The notes under the pieces are model-generated. The model was not told where the DNA came from, ran no database searches, and saw nothing but the letters and a program-made list of their open reading frames with translations. Below, piece by piece: positions 54,540-64,000 of a stretch of DNA of 64,000 nucleotides (position 1 is its first letter; every line of letters begins with the position of its first letter). Made by a program: the position numbers and the translations under genes. The stretch comes from Meghimatium bilineatum (Eukaryota > Mollusca > Gastropoda > Stylommatophora > Philomycidae). The stretch is from assembly GCA_034231615.1 (NCBI GenBank), contig CM067311.1, forward strand, positions 19,658,173 to 19,722,172, in the 5' to 3' direction.

Positions 54540-56647
54540 GAAAATATGATAAGTCAGATTGATTAAGATTCACCATTCATTTAAATATGCGCACATGAAA
54601 GAATTGGTGCTTAGCTGCTTGAGGAAAAAGGCCTGGGAACACAAGGGAGTGAGACCTAAGATTCAACAGCCCCCTAGGTGGACTAAAGAGACAGAGGCAA
54701 CATGGATACTCAAAAAAGCAAGCGATCAAGAATTGGCAATGCAAGAGAAAACAGGCACACATCACACTCAGTGATAGATGGGAGGCACAAACTGCAATGA
54801 AGAAGACAATCAAAGCTTTTAAACAAGTTGCTGAAGAAGCAAAGAAGATGTGTTGGAAAAATTCACTGAGGAGGTCACGACGGACACAAATTTGCACATG
54901 TTCTGGCAGCTACACAGGTCAATGAAGCGGAGAACAGAAATGAAACCCAGAATAAGTATGAGGTATGACTCATAGCAGAACTGACATCAGATGAGATGAA
55001 AGGTAGAGCCTTCATTGATAGATATCTTCAACAAACTAATCAGGGTGACATGGATCAAAGCAAGGCAATGCTACATACCATGACATCAGTCACGAATATC
55101 AGGGCCAATGAAGTCCAGCCTGCAGATGTTGAAGAAGTGCGACTCGCTATTAAGAATACATCTTATAGCGCTCCAGGCCTGGATGGAATCATGTACAGCT
55201 TACTCAATGACATTGGGGAGAATATGCTAGCTAAGATGACAGATAACTATAATGTGAGTCTGAAAACAGGACTGGTACCAGAGGAGTGGCTACATAGGTA
55301 TCTCATACCCGTGCCAATACTAGGCAAAGATGCTGCTGACATAAAAGGTTCTCGCATCATCACACTGCAGAATGTGTACAGTAAGATTCTAGAAAGAATT
55401 GGTGCTAGAGGCATAACCAGGAAACTAGAGATCAATGGTGATCTCCCAAATAACCTAGGTGCAAACAACACAGAAGAGACAGTCACAAGTTTAGCAGTTC
55501 TTGCATATGAAGTTTATGAAGGTTTTCAGAATAAAGATGAATCTGTAGTTGCAGCAATAGATCTAGAAGATGCGCACAATAGAGTTAGTTAACACTCATC
55601 TTGTCGACATGTTAAGAGAACATAATATCCATCCCTGTATAATACGCTGGATAACAAATGTGCTTATCTGTAAGAAAGTTGCTCTGAGGTGCGGATCCTG
55701 GACGTCTGAGATCAGAACCTGGTCTGTCTCAAGGTTCTCCTCTGTCCCTGGTGCTGTTTAATGTGTATATGTTAAAAATTTCTCAATTGCAAACCTCAAG
55801 CATTGCAGAATTCTAACATATGCTGATGATATCCTACTATACAGCATGGGGCAAGAACAGAACAGATATAATTATTAGTAACAGTAACAACATTACTCTT
55901 TTTATGTTGATCCTACCTATACAACATGGGCAGGAACAGAAGAGATATCGCTGACAGTGTACAAAATGGACTAGATCAATTGTCAATATGGTGCAGGATA
56001 TACCACTCTGTGATAAATCCCTCGACCGCAAGGTCGTCTGGTACTCCTTAAATAATAATCTGGTCAGTTACAAACTGCCAGTTGCATGGGCTCATTCATT
56101 GAAAGAGAACAGGACCTTAAATATCTTGGGATAACCTTTGATAGAAGTCTCTCATTCAACAAACAATCACAAATATGATTCAGAAGGCTAAAAGAGGGAG
56201 CATGGTTATGGCGATTTTTGACATGCATCAATGGGTATTGTTTCTGCTTCTACAAGTGATGGTGCTATCTGTCATATATTATGACATCGGCCTACTAACA
56301 CTGTCACAGGCACAAGTTGATAGATTGGAAATAGTTCAAAATGAGGCAATGAGAGCAGTATGGGGTGTACTAGGGATACACCCATCTCTACAATGATAGT
56401 TATGCTTGATCTACCCAATATTAGAGTGCGATATCAGGTAGCACAGGCTAGGTTGTACCTTAAAGTAACAGAATACAACCACCACCCATTACACCAATGT
56501 CTTAAAGAGTTAAAGGGAAAATGAATCAAGCGTGGCAGATCATGGATAGCTGAGGCTGAAGACACACTGTGAAGAGTATGTGAATTATAAGAAATAGGAA
56601 AGGCAGTAAATGGGTGGAGGTAGACATTGAGGAAAAGTTCACGGACT
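54540..56647 (+). mobile_element. RNase H-bearing LINE (related to family J), 5' part
   Basis: Begins with an EN-RT linker (54559-54774, KETEATWILKKASDQELAM), then a 198-residue RT frame (54996-55592): SAPGLDGIMYSLLNDIGENM, GLVPEEWLHRYLIPVPILGK, SRIITLQNVYSKILERIGAR, ESVVAAIDLEDAHNRVS (first catalytic Asp). Further RT boxes follow in other frames: LTYADDILLYSMG near 55820, LKYLGITFDRSLSF near 56120. Continues at 57557 after the nested insertion. Confidence 0.8.
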
Positions 56648-56659
56648 AAAGTAATAATA

Positions 56660-57544
56660 ATCATCATCATCATCAGGTGCCATGCCGGGTGGCGTAGGCG
56701 GTCATGGCTCTCCACAGCTCTCTGTCCACAGTATTATGTATCAAAGTCGTTGTTGTTTCTTTGCCGTGCCAGGTTGTCAAACTGTCTAATATTTTCTCAC
56801 GTTGTCGCCCTCTGTCTCTGGTGCCTTCAATCTTGCCTGTTGTGATTATGTTCTCTAAACCTGCCTGTCTCATGAAGTGGCCAAAAAAAGAAGATTGCCT
56901 TTTTCTTATATTGTTGATTAAGGTCCGTTTCGCATTTAACTCTTTTAACACCTCTACATTAGTTTTTCTGGCAGTCCATGGTATTCTCAGCATTCTTCTG
57001 TAGAACCACATCTCCGTTGCCTCCAATCTCCCACTTTCCAGTTTGTTTATTGTCCAAGACTCGCACCCATATGTTAGTATAGGGGTTATATAGCACTGCA
57101 GAACTCTCTTTCTCACCTCTAATGACAAGGTCATATTACACAGTATATTTTTCATTTTTCTGAATGTTGTTTTTGCCTGTCCTATTCTGCATCTTATTTC
57201 TGTTGAACTTCTTCCATCTGCTGTTATAATTGTACCTAGATATTTGAATTGGTGGACCTGTTTTAATACTATATCATTCACTATGATCTTGCAAGGTGTG
57301 TTATTTTCTTTCTTTGAAATAACCATTACTTCTGTTTTCTTGATATTTAGGAAGAGGCCTTTCTCTTTGCTTTCTGTGACTACTACTTTAATTAATTTTT
57401 GAAGGTCTTCCTCACTTTTTGCAATCAGAACAGTGTCATCCGCATATCTCAAATTATTTATGTTATGTCCTCCCACTGATATTCCTGGGATATCTACTAT
57501 TGCACGCAATATGTTTTCACTGTATAGAGAGAACAGGTCTGGTG
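56660..57544 (-). mobile_element. 5'-truncated RTE-like LINE, copy 2 (885 bp)
   Basis: Flanked by a perfect 12-bp duplication AAAGTAATAATA (56648-56659 and 57545-57556). It carries an uninterrupted 278-residue frame (56673-57509) with NNLRYADDTVLIAKSEEDLQ (RT catalytic box), VHQFKYLGTIITADGRSSTE, ATEMWFYRRMLRIPWTARKT, ENIITTGKIEGTRDRGRQRE, ending RHGT. The tail is (TGATGA)n at 56661-56674. Nearly identical to the 30537-31288 copy, and inserted into the RNase H LINE. Confidence 0.9.
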
Positions 57545-57556
57545 AAAGTAATAATA

Positions 57557-58090
57557 CAACTAGATAAAGTGTGCGGAAATGGGCATGAAATGGTTACAGT
57601 GCATGAACTTGCCTAGCTACATTTGAAACCATAAGATATAATTATATACACAGATGGCTCAGTTAACAGAAATACAAATAAAAGCGGTTGGGATTTTGTT
57701 GCCTACAGAAACGGTGTTAAATTGGTTGAGAAATCTTCTGCATACTTCACTGTCACATCGAGCATGAGGATGGAGATAGAGGGAGTTACAGTAGCACTTA
57801 ATTGGTTGATAACTGATATATCAACACACTTGGTAATACTAACAGACTCTGAAAGCATGCTACACATGATAGAGAAATGCATACTGAGAAAGGAATGGTG
57901 GGATTTATTGAATAACTCAATTTTACAGAGCATTAAATGGATATACTGCCCTTGTCATAGTGGGGTCAGAGGAAATGAGAAACCTGACTTTTTTGACAGG
58001 CAATGCAGCAATAGATGGCACAATGCTGAGAAGAGATAAAGCAGACTTGATCTATATTTATCTGTATTAATCTTGAGAGAAACCATGGTT
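57557..58090 (+). mobile_element. RNase H-bearing LINE, 3' part (RNase H)
   Basis: Continues 54540-56647. The plus strand reads DIIIYTDGSVNRNTNKSGWD (first RNase H acidic residue), EIEGVTVALNWLI, LVILTDSESMLHMIEK, and IYCPCHSGVRGNEKPDFFDR (the GN-xxD end with D at the AD position). A short stop-containing stretch precedes it. The RNase H is in one frame for most of its length (57722-58039). Confidence 0.8.
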
Positions 58091-58219
58091 GAAAAGTTGA
58101 TTTAGCCGGTTTTGTATACTGTCATCTATAGTTTTTTTTGTTTGATAGTCAATTTAAAAACAAAATAGAAAAATAGAAAATACAAATAGAAAAACAAAAT
58201 ATAACACAGGATGCTTGAA

Positions 58220-59815
58220 ATCTAATGCTCCTGAAGAAAGACGACATTGTAAAAAGATGGTCTGAATACATTGTGGAGATTGAAGACCAGAATTAATAGA
58301 AAATACAATAAATTGTGAGGGACCACCAATACTAGAAGAGGAAATTATAAATGCCATAAAACACATGAAAAAAGGGAACAGGCCCTGATGATATTTTCGT
58401 GGAAGAACTAGAGGCACTGGAAGACGCCGGAATAAAAGTAATAACAAAATTATTTAATCATGTTTATGACAGTGGTCACTTATCTGATGACTTTCTAAAA
58501 ATCAACATTTATAGCGTTACCAAAGAAACAGGGAGCAATAGAATGTGAATAATATAGAACAATTAATCTTTCCTGTCCATAACAAAGAATTTTGTTAAAG
58601 ATTATTATAAGAAGAACAAGAAAGAAAATTAAAGAGGAAAATGCAGATGAACAGTTTGGATTTGTTGAAGGGAAAGGAACACAAAATGCCATATATACAT
58701 TGAGAACTTTAATTGAAAGATCACTAGAATTTCTGATAGATATATACGTTTGCTTTATTGATTACACCAAAGCATTCAACAAAGTAAAACATGACCAGAT
58801 TATCAAAATGCTAGAAGATATTAATATGGACAGTAAAGATCTTAGAATAGTGCGCAATATATACTGCAACAAGAAGTGGCCATGAAAGTGGTTTATATAA
58901 CTGGAAGTATGCACAAATAACACAAAGTGTACGCCAGGGATGTGTATTATCACCAGATTTATTTTATTTTTACAGCGAGAATATCTTGATGAATTAAGAA
59001 TATGCCAGGCATTAAAATAGGAGGACACAATATCAATAATCTACAAATGCAGATGATACTGTGTTGATAGCAGAAAGCCAAGAACTTCTCCAAGATTTGT
59101 TAAACAGGACGGTGATAGAAAGTGAACAAAAAGGTCTTAGTTTAAACATAAAAAAGAGACAATGATAATATCAAGAAATAGTACCCCACCAAATAGTATT
59201 AAATGAGAAAAATTTAAAGTAGGTGTATAGTTTCAAATATTTAGGAACATTAATAACTTAAGATGGTAAATGAAAGACCAAAATTATAAGCAGAATAGGA
59301 CAAGCAAAAGCAGCATTCCATAAATTTAAAAATATCCTGTGTAACAATTCCATATTGATGGATACTAGAAAACGTGTCCTCAAATGCTACACTGAACCAG
59401 TCCTACTCTATGGAAGTGAAGCATGGACAATAAATAAGACATCACAAACATTATTGGAGGCAGCGAAAATGTGGTTCTTTCGAAGAATGTTACGCATTCC
59501 TTGGACAGCAAAGATTACTAATGAAGAATGTCTTAGAAGGATGGATGTGAAAAGATGCATTATTGATAATTTTAAGAAAAAGACAATCAACATTTATTGG
59601 GAACATATTGAGAAGAGGAAGCATTGAGAATATAGTGACAACAGGAAAGATAGAAGGGAAAAGATGAAGGGGAAGACCCAGAGAAAAGATATTGGACAGT
59701 TTGACTAAATGGCTTCGATTGACGACACCAACAGAGATGATGCCATATATTAGAGATCGATGTACATGGAGAACTATGATCGCCAAAGCCAATAGGCACT
59801 TGATGATGATGATAG
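58220..59815 (+). mobile_element. RTE-like LINE, copy with frameshifts
   Basis: The plus strand gives, in changing frames, EGPPILEEEIINAIKHMKKG, IIIRRTRKKIKEENADEQFG, CFIDYTKAFNKVKHDQIIKM (58750-58805), a Tyr-less ADDTVLIAE-like box near 59050, TRKRVLKCYTEPVLLYGSEA and AKMWFFRRMLRIPWTAKITN. It ends 'aataggcacttgatgatgatga'. It belongs to the same group as 56660-57544 but is a separate, more diverged family. Confidence 0.8.
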
Positions 59816-60300
59816 TTAGAGATATTAGATATCCATGAGAACACATCCGTGTCAGTTTGAATCTATTTAGAATATGTACTGGCACAATAAATATATATTT
59901 AGTATTAGGGAGATCAAAGAAAACTGACATCAAAGAATATATATTTTCATTGAATTTCAGTGTACAGTATGTTTATATTTCTGGGGGATTTTACTATTTT
60001 TTTCAATGTACAGTGCATGTCTATTTCTGAGAATTTTACATTTAAAAAAAATAAATTCTGCACAATATAATCATCATTCTTCTTATTCATTTCCTTGTGA
60101 AACATAAACCACAACTGTCTTTCTATAAATATTTTGATACTGCCTATAAGTCCCAATTGATTTTGCTCTGTAGAGGAACACTAGCTCGCCTCTTTCCCAG
60201 AAAATCTAATGGGATATATAATAGTAATCCTGTAATCACCAAAATTTGGGGGGGGGGGGGAGAACCAAAGACGATAAAAAACAATTGTGGGTAGTGGTAA
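59816..60300. other. AT-rich DNA with G tract, no gene
   Basis: A G run is present at about 60248-60260. Nothing coding is recognised. Confidence 0.35.
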
Positions 60301-60990
60301 AAATCTTCATCATCCTCAATTGCTTCAACAGACATTCAACATCCCTGTTTCTTGTTTTGGTGGTGCACTCTGCTAGACTGTAACCTCTCCATCTTGTGAT
60401 GTTGCTCTCCCACGTGTATCTCTGCCTACCTCTTGCTTTTACTGTTTGACTTTACCTTCAAGTAAGGTCTTCAACAAGGTGTCATGTCTTTTAATGTGTC
60501 CAAAATATTTTATTTGCTTTTCTTTATTTCCTTTAATAATTATCTTCATAAGAAGTGTTGTTAGAACCTCTTTGTTTTCTTCTCTTTCCATGATGTTCTC
60601 CCTATTCTTCTTTATCCACAACTAAAAGGCATCAATTCTATCTTCTAATTGTTTATTTGTTCATGTTTCTGAGCCATACATTAATCTAGTATTTTATAAT
60701 TCTCATTTTTAGCTTGTTTGTAATTTGTTAGATGTTAATATTTTCCTCATGTCATTGAAAGTACTTTTAGTGATTTTCATTCTCCTTTTAACTTGTTTCA
60801 CATCTGCCATCATTTATGATTATGTCTCCAAAGATATTGATAATGTTCTACTTGTTGTAGTTTCCATGTTTAGCATCTGTTCTTCTGTGTCTTCTGTTTT
60901 GATTATCATGGTTTTTTTAAAATGTTTATGTCAAATCCATATATTTACTGAATTTATCAACTTTTACTAGCATTAGATTTATTGTAAACA
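60301..60990 (-). mobile_element. RTE-like LINE 3' fragment
   Basis: Parallel to 31560-32270: 'ggtggtgcactctgctagactgtaacct', 'ctcaagtaaggtcttcaa', QIKYFGHIKRHDTLLKTLLE on the minus strand (about 60520-60450). More diverged than the 31536 copy, with indels, and without an intact frame. Confidence 0.78.
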
Positions 60991-61312
60991 CTATATCTAA
61001 CCCTGGCACCCCCTCCCAGAGTCCTAAAAATCTAGCAGTATCCTGCAGCTGAACTTGTGCATTACATTTTTTTCATTCATATCCCGCTATGATAATGAAT
61101 TATAAGAGGTATGCTTTTCAATTATAGAACTCTATAGAATTTGATACTCTTTGGCAACTCTTAGTTATTAAAATATTTTAGCTTAAATGTAGCCTATAAT
61201 ATCTATATGAAGAGTTATCTTCATCCCCGATGGCAAGTTGCTGCCGTGAGACCTACTTTACTTTACAATATCTAATTCCTTGAGTTTTGTTTTGAATCAT
61301 TTCATTGATAAG
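60991..61312. other. Unique DNA before the last visible exon
   Basis: The end of intron 3. No feature other than the acceptor at 61311-61312 was recognised. Confidence 0.4.
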
Positions 61313-61496
61313 GTATAACTACTCAAAGTTGACTGGCCCAGAAAGATTGAGAGATGCTTGTAAAAATTTTATAGTGTCCAACTTTAATGTCATTCTTGAT
61401 GCTCCTGATTGGGTGGAAATGGAGAGGGAAGAGCTTGCTGATTTTATGGCCATGTCTGAGCTGTGTGTTGAGTCTGAGAAAATACTTTGGGAGAAG
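61313..61496 (+). CDS. BTBD17-like gene, fourth exon (BACK region)
   Basis: 184 bp. The first base completes a Trp codon, so the join reads TLTW-YNYSKLTGPERLRDAC, then FIVSNFNVILDAPDWVEMER and DFMAMSELCVESEKILWEK. The W-Y-x-Y-xxxtG-e-L-d-C-xF pattern followed by W-e-m...l--ll--sdL-v-sE-lw is the BACK-like segment found after the BTB in BTBD17 proteins. It ends at gtgagg (61497) in phase 0. No following exon is recognised before 64000, so the C-terminal part of the gene lies beyond the window. Confidence 0.83.
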
Positions 61497-62213
61497 GTGA
61501 GGAAGATTTTATGTGACATTATTTCGATATTTTAATGTTCTAGATTTGTTTTGATATTTTGTAACTGATTAGTTTGATCTGTTATATTTGTTTAGTTTAC
61601 TAGGCCCATATGTTATAATTTAGTTAGTTTATAACTGATTTGCCAATCAATCTTTGTACATTTATGTTCATATTTCTGTTAGGATATATTTTTTTGTATG
61701 TACTACTTTCTTGATTTTTGATTAGAAAACTACCCTCACAGCACGTGGGGCATTCCCATAAGTGCTCCGCCCTCTGTTCCAGCAGCCATTCAACTCGATG
61801 GTGTTTCTAGTCCAATGCAGCAGAAACAGATGTCGACATCAGGGCACAACTCTGGCCCTTGCGACAGGTTTTTTTGTTGTTCCGCCCACCCACATCATGC
61901 CCGTAATTAGTTCAAGCACAACGTCGGTCTGTCGGAACAACATGGTAACTGTTATCGAAGGTTATGACTACGGGATTGTATAGATGACGTGCCATGAAGC
62001 TTCTATAAGAAGATAACCTCAATATAAAGGCATGTCATCTACTAAGGTTTTCTATTGCATGGATGGTTTGTCTAGTGAGCCATTGGTGAGACCCACAGAC
62101 ACAACCGCATGTTCTACTTTAATTAAGCTATTCAACTGGGGTCAATGTTCTCGTGCACTGAATACACTCTATGTATAAAATCTAGATTACTTGAAAGGTC
62201 CCATAATACCACT
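61497..62213. other. Intron 4 start; possible short coding-like stretch
   Basis: From about 61725 to 61908 a plus-strand frame reads STWGIPISAPPSVPAAIQLD and is rich in Pro/Ser/Gln, preceded by 'gattag'. It stops at a TAG-free but unsupported position, and no conserved domain is recognised. A 13-base imperfect inverted repeat (tagatgacgtgcc / ggcatgtcatcta) sits near 61980-62042. Confidence 0.3.
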
Positions 62214-62217
62214 TTAA

Positions 62218-63640
62218 CCCTTTACCACTATGAGATTTCCCTATTGTTAATCCACCATCACTAAGACAAGGGGCACAACTCCTCCAAATTGTTGGTATGA
62301 TGATTTAAAAAATGCATTTTCTTTAAAAGTGTGCGTCCCATCACACTCACACTTGGCAGATAAACAGAAAAATGAACAGTCTCACAAGAAACTGTATCAA
62401 CAATAATCCAACACTTATGCATTTCAAAAAAATAAACTGTTAAAGTCAGAATAATGTGGGGAAAACATTTTTTAACTTATATTTTCAGCAAACAAAAAGT
62501 ATCTGGGCTGATCAGTAAATGTCAATGTGGCATGATATTTGGAGAAGCATTCTCTCTTGCACAGTCTAATCTGACACAAATCACAACCGTAGGCTGCCTC
62601 ATGTGCCTTGTTTCTACTACCATACTGCCGGTTACTGTGGGGTATGCCATATCACTGTTGTAAGACCTGGTGTTGTGTTTGTACTCAGGATGGATACAAA
62701 TCTCTGGTTCCTCCAAACAGTGGCCACTTTATTACCTTGCTGTTTATACTGCACATTACTTCGCATAGATATTGTGCACTTTGGTTTGAAAACATCTTGC
62801 CATCCTTTGCGATTTGGCCATATTGTGGAACATGAGTACAGTTTGTTTTGGAGCAGATCGTTTGCCAGCTGCACAGAGAAAAAATAATAATAAGTCTAAC
62901 AGATATCCTGTTGCAGAATAGGCTGCACACCAGACCTTGATTCCTCATGGGTTTGGCTTACCCTTGACATACTACTTCAAGGAAAAACGACCATTGTAAG
63001 CTATCATAGCTTCATCAATACTTATATTCTTTCCAGGAGAGAAAACATTGTTCCTTTTGACCATATCCAGAAATAGTCTTGACTTTATATAAGGGGTCAT
63101 AATCTTTGTGACCTTTGGGGTGTTGCATAGCAGAGTCATTCAGATAAAAATATTGGGATAGTTTCTCAAATCTATTTTTCCCCAAGCATGATGATATTCC
63201 TGGAACATTGAGCCTGTCATCTGTACCCAATACATGCTGTACTCAGGCAATACATGTATGCCCATCGTCATATAAAAATGAAAAAAAAAGTTTTATTTCA
63301 CTGGCAGTTACAGGTGACCAATACTTGTCTTCTTTCCCAGCTTGTTTTTGATGCTGTGTTGCGTACAAATTGATAAAACTCCTTATTGATGATGATACTA
63401 AAGTAATCAAAAGGAGTAGCATTCGCATCAAGATTATGCACAGGATCAATGCTTTCAATAAAGTTCTCGACTTCTACAGGAAAAATTATGTCCCTCCAGT
63501 CATCATTCATGATGCCACTATTAGTGTCACTAATTTTGTGCTCGTGATCTGAATCACTATAAAAATTGAACATAGAAACTTCAGTGTCACTTTCTACATC
63601 TTCTACAGAATGTAAATCATCCTGCACCATGCATATTTTT
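62218..63640 (-). pseudogene. Decayed piggyBac transposase
   Basis: In minus-strand order: an acidic N-terminus (63630-63500, SVEDVESDTEVSMF), then TPFDYFSIIINKEFYQFVRN, SPVTASEIKLFFSFLYDDG, SCLGKNRFEKLSQYFYLND, KDYDPLYKVKTISGY. After a frame change comes ISIDEAMIAYNGRFSLK near 63010 (contains a catalytic-region Asp). Then LYSCSTIWPNRKGWQ, NKVATVWRNQRFVSILST, and a cysteine-rich end CDLCQIRLCKRECFSKYH near 62540. At least four frame changes and stops, and loss of part of the catalytic core. TTAA-CCCTTT at 62214-62223 is a candidate left terminus; the right end was not found. Confidence 0.78.
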
Positions 63641-64000
63641 ATTGTAACCAGCCGGTCACATCAGTATACATACAAATAACATCTTCCATTTTCAAAACAA
63701 TGTCTAAAACTTCACTAATTAAAAAAATTCATAATAAATCAGTCTTATGTTCGATCACTTTGATTGAAACAGAAAACAAGAAGCTAAACCATGGATCTGC
63801 GCAATGGTCATGGTTTTTAATAAACCTGGCGCAAACTAAAAATTTAATACTGATCACAATGAAACAAGTTTTAAAAAGTGCCCTACGGTGACTGTAAGGG
63901 GCTACCAGTAGAATGGCGATGCGAGGTGACTCTAAGGGAGATTAAATTAAGAGCAATTTGTAAGTTCAAATTTGAAATTAACCAAACTACTATCTTCTAA
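63641..64000. other. No gene recognised at the window end
   Basis: 'cggtgactgtaagggg' and 'gaggtgactctaaggg' near 63894-63942 are similar to each other and might be part of the piggyBac end, with TTAA at 63943, but they do not match the left end. Confidence 0.3.

Larger units (their letters stand above)
54326..61312 (+). other. Intron 3 of the BTB gene, 7.0 kb, transposon-filled
   Basis: Donor gtaagt at 54326, acceptor 'cattgataag' ending 61312, phase 2. It holds a family J-like LINE split by an RTE-like element, another RTE-like LINE and a minus-strand RTE-like fragment. Confidence 0.7.

Noticed and set aside
63894-63946. Right terminus of the piggyBac element at TTAA 63943
   Set aside because: The adjoining bases do not mirror the candidate left end CCCTTTACC at 62218, so the pairing is not supported.
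1-64000. Integrated retrovirus, LTR retrotransposon or endogenous viral element
   Set aside because: I saw no paired LTRs, no gag-protease-integrase order and no viral polymerase or capsid motif. All RT sequences carry LINE or Penelope features.

Overview
This is a eukaryotic, almost certainly invertebrate metazoan, nuclear window. It has no operons or ribosome-binding sites. Spliced exons with GT/AG borders lie in AT-rich DNA packed with LINE fragments, Penelope-like elements, SINE-like repeats, MITEs and minisatellites. The element mix (endonuclease-RT LINEs of the kind often annotated 'craniofacial development protein 2-like', RTE-like LINEs ending in (TGA)n, I/Jockey-type LINEs with RNase H, GIY-YIG Penelope elements, piggyBac) resembles lophotrochozoan genomes such as gastropods, and also some arthropod genomes. 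The species cannot be fixed from the sequence.

One host gene is supported. It is a plus-strand BTB/POZ-BACK gene resembling BTBD17, with four exons (about 40273-40519, 41456-41557, 54167-54325, 61313-61496). The exons join in frame through three phase-2 introns of 936, 12,609 and 6,987 bp, and the gene continues past the last visible donor. Introns 2 and 3 hold most of the transposons on the right half of the window.

Left part (1-12.6 kb): degenerate 21-bp and ~30-bp tandem repeats interrupted by two 167-bp hAT-like MITEs with perfect 8-bp target duplications; decayed minus-strand LINEs; a 1.77-kb element with TA-flanked inverted termini carrying a 24-bp minisatellite; tRNA-like SINE copies; and a 344-bp element with 24-bp inverted termini. 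Middle (12.6-36.6 kb): several LINE families. These include a 5.2-kb I-type LINE (23893-29092) carrying two later insertions, an 814-bp fold-back element and a 327-bp LINE tail. They also include an RTE-like copy with a long RT reading frame (31536-33522) and a minus-strand LINE nested in a plus-strand relative. Region 36.9-49.9 kb: two inverted copies of an unidentified composite repeat ('element X'), two Penelope-like copies facing away from each other, an I-type LINE copy, and LINE tails. Region 50-64 kb: a ~50-bp repeat array split by an RNase H LINE, a homogenised 57-bp sub-array, an RNase H LINE split by a young RTE-like insertion, more RTE-like fragments, and a decayed piggyBac transposase.

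Most insertions were dated relative to one another by reading target-site duplications directly. Several have an uninserted paralogous site inside the same window. No functional cooperation between genes is evident: the window is one host gene in a nest of transposons, most of them broken. All family names come from motif recognition by eye; clade-level assignments need a database search.
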